Assembly (NCBI GenBank): GCA_963920765.1
Contig: OY987247.1
Coordinates: forward strand, 20,928,471-20,992,470
DNA: 64,000 nt
Direction: 5' to 3'
Origin: Ulota crispa
Taxonomy: Eukaryota > Streptophyta > Bryopsida > Orthotrichales > Orthotrichaceae
Part shown: positions 47,999 to 59,897 of the stretch, piece by piece
Layout: the number at the start of each line of letters is the position of its first letter
Position numbering within the stretch: the stretch's first letter is position 1
The notes under the pieces: model-generated
What the model saw: only the letters and a program-made list of their open reading frames with translations
Told to the model about the DNA's origin: nothing
The model's database searches: none
Translations under genes and position numbers: made by a program

Positions 47999-48085
47999 GG
48001 AGTCATTTAAAAGTCATGCCATGTCCTTTACAACTCTTAAGCAATTGTAAAATGATAGTTGTCTTTTCCCCCAATTCTACTAGTG

Positions 48086-49586
48086 TTTAGGTTGTTAGAA
48101 AATACATGTAGATAAACCAAAATGACAAGATGGACTAACGTATCTGCTTCCCCTTGTGTTTTTTGAGGTTTCTAACATAAAAAAGCAAGAATGGACTTAT
48201 TGTGTTTAACCTTAATTTTTTTAACGTTGCCTCTTGTTTGCTAACATGTTTCTCCATGTTGGAAACAAGGCGCAGATGCAAAGTCAAGGCATAGGCGTAC
48301 ATACAAGGCGCGTATGGCTAGGTGCAGATGCGGGCCAAGCATGCACATCAAGGTGCAAGGTTGTTACTTTGGGCAAATTTGGCTATCAAACAACATAAAC
48401 ATACACAAAAAACAGACAACACATATAGACGTTTTTGCCTTCTTATGTTTTAAGGGCATTTTCAAGGTTTTTGACATAAAATAGGAAGAATCAAAATATT
48501 AAAAAAAAAAAAAAATTAGTATGGCTTTTGATCCATGTTTTGAATTCATGATGGCAATAATGAATGCCGTCAATGTGTAAAAAAGCTAGTTTTTTTTGTC
48601 ATTTTTTATCATTTTTTGAAATTAATTGTAAATTAGGCATTTTGGGCATATAAGCAAGTGGACAAGTAGCACACTAGTGTGACAACCATGCCTAGGCACA
48701 AATGGGTGGTCAAGTGGCCACTCTTATGCTTGAATATCTTGTTGAGCACACACGCGTGGGTGCACGTGCTTAGAAGCACAAACGCACAGGCGCAGGCTTG
48801 GTCAAGGTGTCCGCAGCTGGGCAGCAACAGCAAGGTGCACTTAAGGTGTGGCCTAAAGCCAATTTTGGAATCCAAGCTCGGAAAATGGTGCACTTCTTTG
48901 CAAAATAAATCCTCAACATTTGTACTTGCTTTAGCTTCCAAAATACATAATGAAGAAAGTTTGTAAAGGTACATGTCTTACATTCAACAAATTAGATTGC
49001 AATCATTGCATTCACTAACACAGTACGGTATTGAATTTTTTGTGCTCACATGCATACATGTATGGCTAGGTAGATAATCATAAATGCCTTTTATTTATCC
49101 AAGGATCAATTATACAAAAGCATGTGTGTAACTATGTATGTTGCATAATGCAACAACAACAATATCAATACATATATTAGTAATAACTCCATATTCATTA
49201 AAATGAGAGTATTCCAATGATATCAAAGTTCATTGAAGTAGTACACATCAAGAATTCAATAGAACAAGGTGTCTATATACTTAAGAGAATCATTGCCAAG
49301 ATAAATAGGTATCTATAAAAATAATTGATTTCAAATGTCATGCATTTTATTTGAAACTAGACTTATTAATACAAAAAAAAACATCAATGTAGATGATGGT
49401 ACTAAAAGCTACAAATTGATAAGTATATTAAAAAGTGAAAAGGTCTGAAAATGTTGTAAAGCATATGGTATTGCAAATTTTGTAGTAAAGTACATGCCAT
49501 AAAAAAAAGAGCTAGAAACATCACTATAATTAGCATACTATGTTTTTGCATAATAGATAGAGTAATCAAAACTCTTAATGTTGAAC
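48086..49586. other. No supported gene; partial MULE-like repeat
   Basis: At about 48,359 GGTTGTTACTTTGGGCAAA resembles the end of the MULE-like element at 60,257-60,623. A GTGACAACC word near 48,679 might be the other end, but no target duplication fits. The rest is AT-rich, with overlapping open frames on both strands at 48,633-48,974 that I do not trust. Confidence 0.4.
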
Positions 49587-52500
49587 CTACATATGTGACC
49601 TATTCTTCAACTTTTCTAAAGCCTTCATTATTTTGGGCCCACAACTAAATCTAGAATTGTTCTCCCAAAATTGCCCAATAACTTTAAGTACTTGCATCTT
49701 CAAGGACTTTTTTTCCCAAGCGTCCCTAGGCCACTTACTAATAAGACAAGGAAAATGCCTATTATGAAGCATGCAATGTTGTTTTGGAAGAGCATTTGAA
49801 CTACATTTGGGCAGAGGTGAGTGAATATCCTTTGACAATGCAGGCGGCCTTTGAATGGTGGCGCTAGACTTTGCCAAATTGTTTGTGCACTGTAAAAACC
49901 GTTGAAATCAGTTTACAGTTTGCAATTCACAACATATGACAAATAAAGAGACAAATGGATTTGTGAAGTGAAAAAGACAAATCACTCATACTTGGGTAGT
50001 GGGAACAAGTATATCTTCATCTTTGCCATAAAATATTCTTTGAGGCAAATAAAAGCTTCCCAACAGAATTTGAGGCGAACAAGGTTGAAGAAGACACTTG
50101 AGTGGCAAAGGAGAGCTCATATGAAGAGGATGTTTCCTAGCATTTGGAGGATTGTCAACAACAATGTCATCCACATCCATCATGGAGACATCCATTGTTG
50201 ATTGTGCAGTGGCTGCCAACAACATGTAAAGCCCCAACCCACTTTGCAAAATAGCAAACTGCGCATAGTCCAATCTCAAATCAACAAAGGCCGCACATTG
50301 GTTGCCATAATAAATTCCAACATTTGAAGACTAAAGCAAAACCTAAGTCTAAAGGTGAAATGCAAAAAACAAATACATGTAAACATGCAAAGTGCATGCA
50401 CAAAATGCAAGAGGAAAACCATTGTAGTTCCTTTGATTATAATTGTAGCATTACACCATAAGAAAGGAATGATAACACATCCATGGCTATAAAGAGAGAG
50501 ATGTACAAAAGATGAAGCCAAAACTTAGCAAATTGACACCAGAACATACTTGGAATTTAAAATTGTGAGATACAATAGACTTTATGAAATTAGAGTGGAG
50601 GCAAACAAACTCCAAGCTTACTAAAGCATTTAGTGAATAAAGTATTCATGTCTAGTACGGCAGCAAGATCTTTGTTGTAGTCAAAATTGTCAGACTCGTA
50701 GCCACAAGTGTCACCACCTAGATCATCCAAACTCCTAAAAGCCATTAAATTTTGCCTACCATTAGATTCAAGGCGCTAAATCCAAGGCAAAAGATCGTTG
50801 ACTAGGAACCTATCATACACTCCATCACCCTTAAGGAACCACCTAGGCGGCAGAACTACATTCTCCAATAGGTTTAGCACTTGTTGTGCCGGAGAGTCAT
50901 TGATGATCATTTTGTTTTCTCAAGAGACTTTAGAACCATGTTGATGATACAATACTTCTAGATATTTTAGACACACCTCCTTCACTCAACGCTTGGGTTG
51001 CACATCATCATTTGCATAGTAATCTTAGTGTTCTTTGCATAGTATGACGACAAGGTGAGGTAAGCCTTTGAACAACCTCCAACATATTAATCTTAATGTG
51101 GACCGTTGTATGTTGGGCCTAACCAAAACATACACTATTTTGTACAACTCTTCCAAGAACGTTCTACAATGTGGCCAAATAACAACTTGCTGTACAGCAA
51201 AACTATGATCTTGTTCTAGATCAAGGTATACTTCAAAAGTGTCAGTGTATCTATTTTTCAATACAAAATATCTCCTATTTTGAATTGCAGAGAGGACACC
51301 ATTCAGATCAAAGATCACATACGTTGGTCTCATGATGGCCAAATAGTTGGCAGCAAACTGCTTAATTCACCTCTAACACCCTGCTAACCAATTCAGCAGG
51401 ATGATCAGACATAAATCAAACTACATTGCCATTTCCAAATCTTACACTAGACTCACAAGCTACATGCATTTCCACGTGCAACTATGAATACCAAGCCATA
51501 CATGAAGAGAGTGAAACATGCCTATTCAAACCATCATTGATAAAGTGGGAGAGAAATCATACCCGATCCAATGGCCGCTCACTCTCAACAGCTGTTTCAT
51601 TGACATTGTCAATTTCCATAGGCATTGCTGATATTTGTGGAATTTTTGTATCAAGAATTCCTCTAAGAACTGCATCATTGAAGTGTTCATCCTTGACCTC
51701 CACATCATGTTTGTAGGGGCTGCCATCTTTAGTTATCTTTAAGTCTAGCATTTGGTGGTGGGCAGCATCTACTTGACATAAAGAATCTTCAAGAGCAACA
51801 GATCTGTCAAAACCATCCATGAAGCTAGAGGAGGGAAAACAATCAACCGCATCCATGAATACTTGCGACAACTCATTCTCTGTAACAAGTGGTCTTGCCA
51901 ACATGGACATATCAATACAACACGATACTATGAGAATTTGTATATATTAAATTTCTCACAAGGAGATAATGTTCATAGGAATAAATAACACCTAATAATT
52001 GTGATTCTTAGTTGACTAAGCTACCATCTTAATTGGCAAGACTAAAAGCAAACAGATTCAACTTGAATTGAGTTGAAATAATAGTGAAAGAGTCACTGGG
52101 AAACACTTGGAGAATTAGCACTCATAGGGCCTAGTGACTGCTCATCCTAAAAGTCCTCATCTATGTTAGGCCCTTCAACATTGCCACCACTTGGTTGCTG
52201 GCAGCAGCTTCAACATCCGGCTCTTCTAACAAGAGTTTAGAAACCACAAACTTGGAGTTGCCAATTTCTTCTTGACCCGCATTGCAATTTCTTTGCTCTT
52301 GGACAAATTCCTCACGTGAGGTAGACTGTGCAAACCACGCATTTGAGGTTGCTCAGGAGTGTATCTGTATACTTCCTCCTACCACATCCCTCCGGGCACT
52401 GTTCCTCAATCCGTGGGCACAGTTGTCGTTCATGAGAGGAGTCATCTCATCAGATGCAGGAAGTGACCATTGAAGGCGCTAGACTTCCATGATTCTTGTC

Positions 52501-53092
52501 ACTATTGCTTCCGCGGCAATATTCACTAAGATTGGAAGAGATTTCATGAGGATCTCAAAGAAGTTGTTATGTTCTTGCTTCAATTGCTTGTTATCTGAAA
52601 TAGTCTTTTTCATGAACTGAAGAAGCATCTGCATACCAAACTGGGTGCAATGGCTTGCAACTTTCTCTTCATGCGTTCATGAGAGGACACTTAGCGTTCT
52701 CTATTTTCATTGGATGATTATGATGAATCTTCCAAATTGAACTTTGCAATCAAAGCTGGTGGCATCATAGGAGTATGTGGCAGTGGCTGGTTGGCACTGT
52801 CATTCCAGCAGTCTCCCTCTTCAAAATCAAGGTCTATGACCTTCTTTCTTTTTGCCTCTTTTGGCTCGTCTTCCTTGTCTTCCATCTTTTGCTTTCCCTT
52901 TGCGGCAATGTTGCTATTCTTTGTTAACGACAAGGATCCCTTTCTTATTTTGAACTTCTTTTTGTCAACAACATATTTTGTTTCAAGAAAATTATCTTTG
53001 TCCATGCGCTTTGATCCTACCGTGAGCTTGAGGAACCTCTTCTTGTGTTTGATGTTGATGATGACAAAATGGTTCAAGGAGTGCATCTGCAA
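49587..53092 (-). pseudogene. Worn gene with an FCP1/HAD-like motif (gene 2 of the 49.6-57.4 kb element)
   Basis: Minus-strand segments in order of transcription: 53,092-52,718 (basic, KRMDKDNFLETKY, AKRKKVIDLDFEEGD, a likely nuclear signal); 51,910-51,557 (acidic, with DAVDCFPSSSFMDGFD); 51,342-51,025 (TYVIFDLNGVLSA near its start, then WPHCRTFLEELYK and VRPNIQR); about 50,905-50,640 (NVVLPPRWFLKGDGVYDRF); and 49,877-49,587 (CMLHNRHFPCLISKWPRDAW). The third segment follows the order of FCP1-like HAD folds: a DxxG(V/T) strand, then an R/W-P-x-x-x-x-FL helix and an RPN turn. The second Asp of the HAD motif is Asn here, so activity is doubtful. It is broken by several interruptions. The family call is inference, and no database was searched. 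Confidence 0.4.
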
Positions 53093-53140
53093 GAAGTCAA
53101 TAGATCATTTAGTGAGTATGGGATAAATTAACTCTAGAAT

Positions 53141-53391
53141 GCGTTATTTGTTAAATTGGGAATAAACTTACATTTTGGAACTTTTGAAGGTTTTAGAAGG
53201 CCTCTTGAAATTGAGCTTAGTGTTTTTTTTTGGTACACATGCCCTCACTTGAGAGGAGGAATTTGCAAGGGAAAAAAATCTTAGTGGCTCAAATTGAATT
53301 TGATACCTTTGAATCTGGTTAAAAGTGACTTTTTGGGTTTAAGGTGGAGTACAAAATGGAACTCCATTTTTCCCAATTTAACAAATAACGC
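53141..53391. mobile_element. TIR MITE, GCGTTATTTG...TTGGGAA family, copy 3
   Basis: Inverted ends GCGTTATTTGTTAAATTGGG (20 bases identical in both arms) bound 251 non-coding bases. AAGGTGGAGTACAAAATGGA near the right end matches AAGGTGAAGTACAAAGTAGC in the copy at 7,817-8,119. No clear target duplication was found. Confidence 0.65.
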
Positions 53392-53454
53392 GTTTAGTAT
53401 AGTTGAATTTGAACAACTTTTGCGGCGTCATAATTAGTTTTTCAAAATTGAACA

Positions 53455-53880
53455 TTAATCATTCAATCAAGACTACAACAAATCAAATATTGAAGAAACA
53501 TGGGCATTTAACTTGAACCGAGTTAAATCTCAACCTCGTTTGCTGCATAATAATTTTTTTTATAAGAGTTGAATATCAATCACTACAACAAATTAAACAT
53601 TGAGAAAAAATGCATTTTAATTTGGCTTGAGTTAAAACTTGACTATGTGGGCAGCATATAAATCAGTTCATACAAATCTACCAGCAATCCTTTATCAAGA
53701 CTAGAGCAAATCAAACATTGAGGAAACATAGCATTTTAACTCTACTTGAGTTATAATGCAACTACATGGGCAACATACAAATTAGATTATAGAAATTTAC
53801 CATCAATCATTCCATCAAGACTCCACCAAATCAGTCATTTAGGAAATACAACAATTTAACTTGAGTTGAGTTAATTAACA
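53455..53880. repeat. ~115-bp tandem repeat, four units, each with a TTAACTTGAGTT palindrome
   Basis: Units begin near 53,459, 53,571, 53,690 and 53,808 with a TCAAGACTACAACAAATCAA-like word. A CATTGAGGAAACA-like word follows, then a palindrome of the type TTTAACTTGAGTTRAA, then CTACATGGGCARCATA. Unit length is 112-119 bases. It lies between the two worn minus-strand genes. Confidence 0.7.
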
Positions 53881-54385
53881 CTTAGCCGTGCAGCGCAGAT
53901 TAGTTTTCCTCCAGCAAATATTAAGATAATGTCATCTCTAGCTCAATTGATCATGTCAAGAACCTGTAAATAAAACTCTATCCTAAGCTCAATGTTGCAT
54001 ATTCTATAGAGAAGCTTGTTGTACAGTCCTATCTTTGTGTACCTGTCAATACTTGGAGCAATAAATGTCCTTGGAATTTTATTTTTATTTTGCGCAGACT
54101 TGATCTTGATGAGATACAATAACTATACAGGATTCTTAGCTTACACTGATCTTTTTGGCAGATCCTAGAGAAGTTCATTCAGTGCGGGGTAGTAAATTGC
54201 ATTTTGAACCTCATAGGTTTCTCCAAACTTGTAAGTTTGAATGTACTACCATAGCTGCAACTCAGTCGTTGTGTTGCCAACTATCCACAACCATACATGA
54301 GGATCCTCCATCTAAGGTTGGTCTACCTGGCCCAACTCATCCAAAAAATCTATGGAGTATGGAATTATGGCTGATAGCTCCTAGC

Positions 54386-56820
54386 TCATAATACTGGGAA
54401 TGTTGTGGAAGTCAATGACCTCAGTTTCAGAGTGGATTGCAACAAGTTGTCATAGACATTGGTTGACCACTCTCCAAGTCGGCCTTCCTCCATGTCATAT
54501 GCTCTATACTTTGTAGTTGCATTGGGTTTCTTGTACTGGCCCTTGCTTTGCAGAAACATCTTGAAGAATTCCTCCACATAGGGTGACAATTTGTGGAGGG
54601 ACTTCAATTTATTTGATAGCTTCTTCATTTTGACAAAGATTTCCTCACTTGGTCTAGTGAGGAGGGTGTATACTGTAGCTAGAGTGACGTTATAATTCTT
54701 TTTGTATGTCTTCCACTCATCCCTCCTCAAAGCTCCTTCTAAAGAGACCAGTTGGAGGATTGGATTTTGATAATGCAAATAGAGACGCACAACTTGCTTC
54801 CTCTTGCATTGTTACAACCAGTCCCTTGCGGAGTAGCAGTCCAGCCTACATGCCGCAGGCTTTTTCATTGTGACCTTGGGACGCCGCAACTCTTGGTTTG
54901 GGGTTTGATTCAACAAGTGCAAGGCCAGCCGCTTCAACTCATCCTTTGAGCAGTTCCCCATTCACTTGAAAAACTCTCGGTTTATCACTCCGTCCTTCTC
55001 AACATTCCAAGACTCTTGTCTTTGAACTTCAAGCAAGTCTCTGGATTGACTAGTTCCCTTGCCGAGGTGTTGTAGATGACTTCCTTCTACAAATCATAGA
55101 TCGTCGAATGCAGTGATGATCTTCATCTCATTGTGGATGTCCACCGACCTCTCTCTTCTTGTTCATCTCTTGGTTCTTCTTGACGTCAATTTTGGAGAAT
55201 TGCATCTTGATGGCCTTCTCAAATTCTTGACAATAAATGACCACAAAATAGCAATTCATTGATAATGAAAATTTAACTTGAGTCGAGTTAAATACATGTA
55301 CAATGAAGAAACTAGACACTAGACCTTCAATTATTGAGATGAGATGATGTTTAATTCAATTTGAGTTGAATCTCAATATGTATTTTTCCTGGTTCTTTGC
55401 GTACTTGGAAAATTTCCTTGCACTATTGACAACCATGCCTTGCCAACCAACTGCCTTTGACGGAGTTGGACTCTCTAGATTCAGCGATACAAACTAGGCT
55501 CCAATAATGTTTGTTGCCCATGTGGGCAAAAAGTTCTAGAAGTGGTTCACCCAATTAAAGTACAAGGATATCTTCATAATTATCTTGTCGCTCTTGTTCC
55601 ACACAACAAAGCACTCCCATGATGCAAATTGCTTTGCCTTGGTTTCTTGCACCCCCAACATCGTTTGGATTCTCTTGGCATCCGCTTCTGTGTGTTGCCC
55701 ATTGATCATCCATAATTTCTGATCCTTCACCTCTTGAAATGATGTAGGCTTCTTTTTTACATTATGTGGCATGACGCACAGAGTCATTTTCTTGTCTGGG
55801 TCCAGCATGTATAACACGTAGTTCAGACATTTCTTGATGCTGACATCCTTGAGCTTGCGGATGTTGAGGTTCTTTGGTAAAGTCTCCAGCTGGTCCAGAC
55901 TGATGAGGTATTATTCAGTTACAATTTTCACGTAAAAATCTGTACACTCCTTCCAATATTGCTCATAGATTCTGCTAGACTCCTCTAAGTCAATGTCTTG
56001 GTCCCTCCTATCAATGTCTTTTGGAAGATTCATGACCTCTGAGGCGATGCTGCTCTCCACCACTGGCGACGCATTTTTTGTCTTTTTAACTGCCTTGCCT
56101 TTAGCTTTGGAGGCTGATACTTGTACTGTGGAGGGTGTCCCTCTTCCACCCACAGGTGTTGTCATCTTTTTTGTGTGACTCCGTTTGATACCAAGAGTCT
56201 ATACAACAAGTGAGCTGCAACTTCCACCTTGATTTGTGCAGTCTTGAGTAATGGAAAAGGGCTGCATACTATTGGCCTTCTTCTTGTTTAACACTTTCAC
56301 TTTTTGGAAGTTGATGGAGAGTGCATTGCAATTGGTTGCAAGTGTCTGAGCAAGTAGGGGTGCTTTGTCTTTTGTCTCCCAGTGTTTCTTAGTGTTTAGC
56401 TTCTCTAGGTCAGCTTGCATGCTAGAGAACTGGAAATTTATAAAACTATTGTAATATGACGACGAGAGAATTTTGTGAGCTCATTCTAGATGGTATAGGT
56501 GAATGTGTACTCTGATTGATCGAGGTTGGTTGTTACATAGGAGATGAGAAGATAATCCAGTGGCCTATTGCTTACTAATGTCACCTTCTTGTATAGTGAA
56601 ACTAGGAGTGTGTCCTTTGAATTCTTAAACTTTGTCATGAAGCTGAGGTTATTGTTCATTGGCACCAGAGTCAAAGTCCAAAACTTGACATCTTGAGGAT
56701 CATTTAGTTCCTAGCACTTGCCAATGACATCTAAATTGCCTTAGTCATTTGCGTCTTCGTTTGATATGGCTTTTTTGTTGTACAACACCTCAAGTTTTGT
56801 TCTCTGTTCTGCCATTGTTG
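54386..56820 (-). pseudogene. Worn gene with a ParB-like motif (gene 1 of the 49.6-57.4 kb element)
   Basis: Transcription order: the start near 56,814 (MAEQRTKLEVLYNKKAIS); 56,674-56,486 (PLDYLLISYVTTNLDQSEY); 56,420-56,199; 56,165-55,911 (basic linker KAKGKAVKKTKN, then EQYWKECTDFYVKIVTE); about 55,905-55,536, which holds LWMINGQHTEADAKRIQ and then WECFVVWNKSDK; about 55,500-55,390 (GWQGMVVNSARKFSKYAK); and 54,790-54,386 (TVYTLLTRPSEEIFVKM). The INGQHTEADA segment resembles the GxHR-type motif of ParB/sulfiredoxin-fold domains (typically DGHHR..A), with Thr where Arg is usual. The following WECFVVW strand also fits that fold. It could be a DNA-binding or nucleotide-dependent protein of the element. 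It is broken, with several interruptions. The family call is tentative. Confidence 0.4.
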
Positions 56821-56847
56821 CGTGAGGAACATCACATGTCAAATTCT

Positions 56848-57400
56848 ACTCAACTTGAGTTAAAGCAACTCTATTAGAATCATACCTAACGTGTTGGATG
56901 TAGGCTTTTAGTTTGAGTTGGTCTTTAATTGTACGTGTATGTGTGAATATGTTAACACTGAACAAAGATCCAATTTGCAAACAATTTTACTCAACTTGAG
57001 TTAAACATGATCATGCTTTACAATTATTGGGTATGTACTTTGGAAATTATTTTGGAAATATTTAGTTATTGTTCAATTTATAACTTTAGAGGGGATTAGT
57101 CCAATATGTTTTGTTCATTTTCAATGAACTTAACTTGACTTGAGTTGAATTGCGACTTTAGGATGCCTTGCTTTGTTACATCCGGGATTTTTTATTTTGG
57201 TGATTTGATCACTTTAACTTGAATCAAGTTGAATTTGCAAAGTAGACTAGCCAATGTTAACTCTCTTTAGCTCCAAATGATGTCTTCTTTTATTTTTTGT
57301 TGCTTTGTTTTTGTATTTTGGACTTTTGGTTACTCATTGCTAGGATCTTTAATTTAAATTGAGTTAAAAGTCATGCACAACATGTCATTTTAACACTATC
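56848..57400. repeat. Array of AACTTGAGTT palindromes upstream of gene 1
   Basis: TCAACTTGAGTTAA-type palindromes occur at about 56,848, 56,990, 57,129, 57,213 and 57,352, roughly 80-140 bases apart. Related copies lie at about 52,058, 53,507, 53,617, 53,735, 53,855, 55,271 and 55,352, inside introns and the space between the two worn genes. The spacing and symmetry suggest sites for a dimeric protein belonging to the element. Confidence 0.6.
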
Positions 57401-59897
57401 TTTTGAGTTAAATTGGCATTTAGTTAGATTGACATCACCCAATTCTCTCTCCTAGCTCTAATTAAACCCTAAATTCAATAGTTGAAAGATGTAACTTCAT
57501 GAAAAATTATGGAAATGAAACCAAGATTGAAGAAGTAACAGAGAGAAACAAAAAATGAAATGATAATCTATAATTGCTATCCGCAAACTAGCTATTACGG
57601 TTTAGAAACATAAACTAACCCTAAACCCTAAATTGTAACAACACACTCTCAAATGCAAATGCAAAATTTGTGACCAAAATTTCAAAAACCTTTAAGAAAT
57701 TTTTGTAGGAACAAGAATTTGGTGGAGCATGTTGACAAAATCATATGGAATCCTAACCTCATGGTAACAAAAAAAAAAACATTTAAAGAAAGAAACCCAC
57801 AAAATCGCAATTGTAAACAATACACAAACCTACTATTGAGCAAAAAATAGTATTCTGACCTATAAAACAGATACTCTTCTATTGCGGGAACAGCCAAGGA
57901 TATAACTAACCCTCTATTGCACTGCCCCCACCTCACACCAACCGCAACAAGATCTCAACTCTAGCACACCTTGAAGATTGCAAAGTCAATTTGCAATCTA
58001 CAAACTACAACTACAATTTCCAAACTACAGACATCCCAAAACTTAAAGCTCCAACAACACTCCAACAACGACCTGAATCACACAAACCTATCAATTGAGG
58101 GCAATAGAGCATCTACAAGATTGATAAGCAATACTATAGCAGCCGGCACTTTAGGATGGTAGAAAAGCAAGAACGTCTATATTCAAATGGAGGAGGAAGT
58201 TTATGCGCAAAAAAAGCAAAAGTTGCACAGGGAAAATGAGGAGAGTGACAACACCTTGTGGCAAACTTCAAACCAAGCCATTTGCCCATAATCCTAACCT
58301 TATAAAACTAACTGGTCCTACATTTGAACCAGCCGATACCACCTTGACATCTTTTGATCTTGCTGAGGCCACTTGATCATCTACAGTGCTTCTTCCAACC
58401 TAGCTTAGGCAGCTTCATTACCCTCAATCCTAGCCACTTTTATAATTGTAAAATTGGTTAGTGTGAGGGTCATGTAATGATTTGTCTATTATTGATAAGG
58501 TAGAAGGCTTGTAAATGGAGCATGTAAGGGAAAATAAACTTTTGTTGGGAAAAGAATGGCAACTTCGTAAAATGGAAATATTTTTGGTAGAATGCCAAAG
58601 AACAGGCAAATTTGTGGACATGAATTTGATTATTTTTTGGATTTGTCATAATTAACACAATTCATCAAAGCAAAAGGTGCATAAGTAGCTGCTCTTGATT
58701 ATAAATGATAGCAATCATGATGCAAAGGCAGCTTTCAAATGGAGCACATGACTCCTCACTACAACAGAATGGGTATCTTGCAACTCTAAGTTATGATTTT
58801 GGTGAGTCATTTAAAATTCTAAATGACTTACAACAATCACAAGAACCCTAAAAAATTTCAGCTAATCTAAAGGTGTTTTGGTTCTTGATTTTGGAAGTTA
58901 TGAAGAGATGAAGCTTGAACAAAGTTCTACATGCATATAAACAAGTCCTATATTTTTAGGGTAAAAATTGAGTGAGAAAATGGTCTTGCAATAGTGACCA
59001 CTTCACCCTTTAATTTCAAAAATTTTGAGTAAAATATGAGATTTTCTGAGTTAATGGGCCAAAACTTAATACTACAACTCCAATAGCACCCATGGTTTGT
59101 AAATTTATGTAAAATCAATAGTGACTATTCTTCTAAGTTTGAAAACAACTGTATATAGCTAACTTGTTATTCTTTCAAATAATCCAAAGTTTAAGTCACT
59201 CTTTACATTCCTGAGTGTATGAATGGTTAGTTTAAAAAAATGATCAACCCAATTTGAAATGTAAGGGTTAAGTCAAAGTCATAAAATGCCCAAGCAATTT
59301 GTTGTATTGCTTAAAAGCAACCACTACAAAGCTAGTATTGATGCCATGAGGCTCTTAAAGTGTGCAAGCATTGATTCCATATTCTAACACTTAAATTTTG
59401 AAAATGATCAAGTTTTTGTTCATTTTTAATGACATACATGTATATTTTACTTAAAGAGAACACTATATGGACATAATTTATATGACAAAAAAACTCATTC
59501 AATAGTCTCTCATGTAACTTTTTGAAGTTACTAAAATAGTGCTTGCACATGTACAATTTCTAAACATACAATATGTTATCCATGTAAAAACCTATGTGCC
59601 AATTTCTTGTTACTAATGCATGGTCCATTCTAAATATCCTCTTGTAATTAGAGCCTTGTACTTTAGTTGGTGTCAAACATGATTATTTTTGGTACTTTTC
59701 ACAAAACAATTTGGCCAGTGTTGACCCCATAAATAAACCAATTTTGGAAGTTAAGAGTAAATAAATGATAACTTTATCATTTATCTCTAGAGGTGATTGA
59801 CAATTGAAAGTAATTATTGCCTCCCTTTACAAAATTCATGAAGTGATCTTACTTTCAAATCTCATACAAACGTTTTGAAGAATTATTGAGGTTCTTA
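57401..59897. other. No supported gene; orphan CACTA-type left end
   Basis: AT-rich DNA. CACTACAACAGAATGGG at about 58,759 looks like a CACTA terminus, with (G)AGTTGC/TAAGTTA words after it, but no partner end is present. The telomere-like AAACCCTAAACCCTAA near 57,615 is two units only. Short open frames (57,682-57,936 and 58,430-58,658) have no recognisable content. Confidence 0.4.

Larger units (their letters stand above)
41721..48085. mobile_element. Large non-autonomous CACTA element, 6,365 bp, TSD TTT
   Basis: The ends are CACTAGTAGAAAATGGGGC and the complement of CACTAGTAGAATTGGGGG, with TTT duplicated at 41,718-41,720 and 48,086-48,088. Very long subterminal regions (about 41,740-43,100 and 45,880-48,060) are packed with dozens of copies of ACAACTGC and close variants on both strands. 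These are the likely binding sites for the element's own regulatory protein, by analogy with TNPA sites in En/Spm. The 2.8-kb middle is very AT-rich and carries a hAT-like MITE. No transposase reading frame is visible, so it must depend on another copy. Confidence 0.85.

Noticed and set aside
51025-51342. Active FCP1-type phosphatase
   Set aside because: The second Asp of the HAD motif reads Asn (DLNG) and the gene around it is broken, so activity is not supported.
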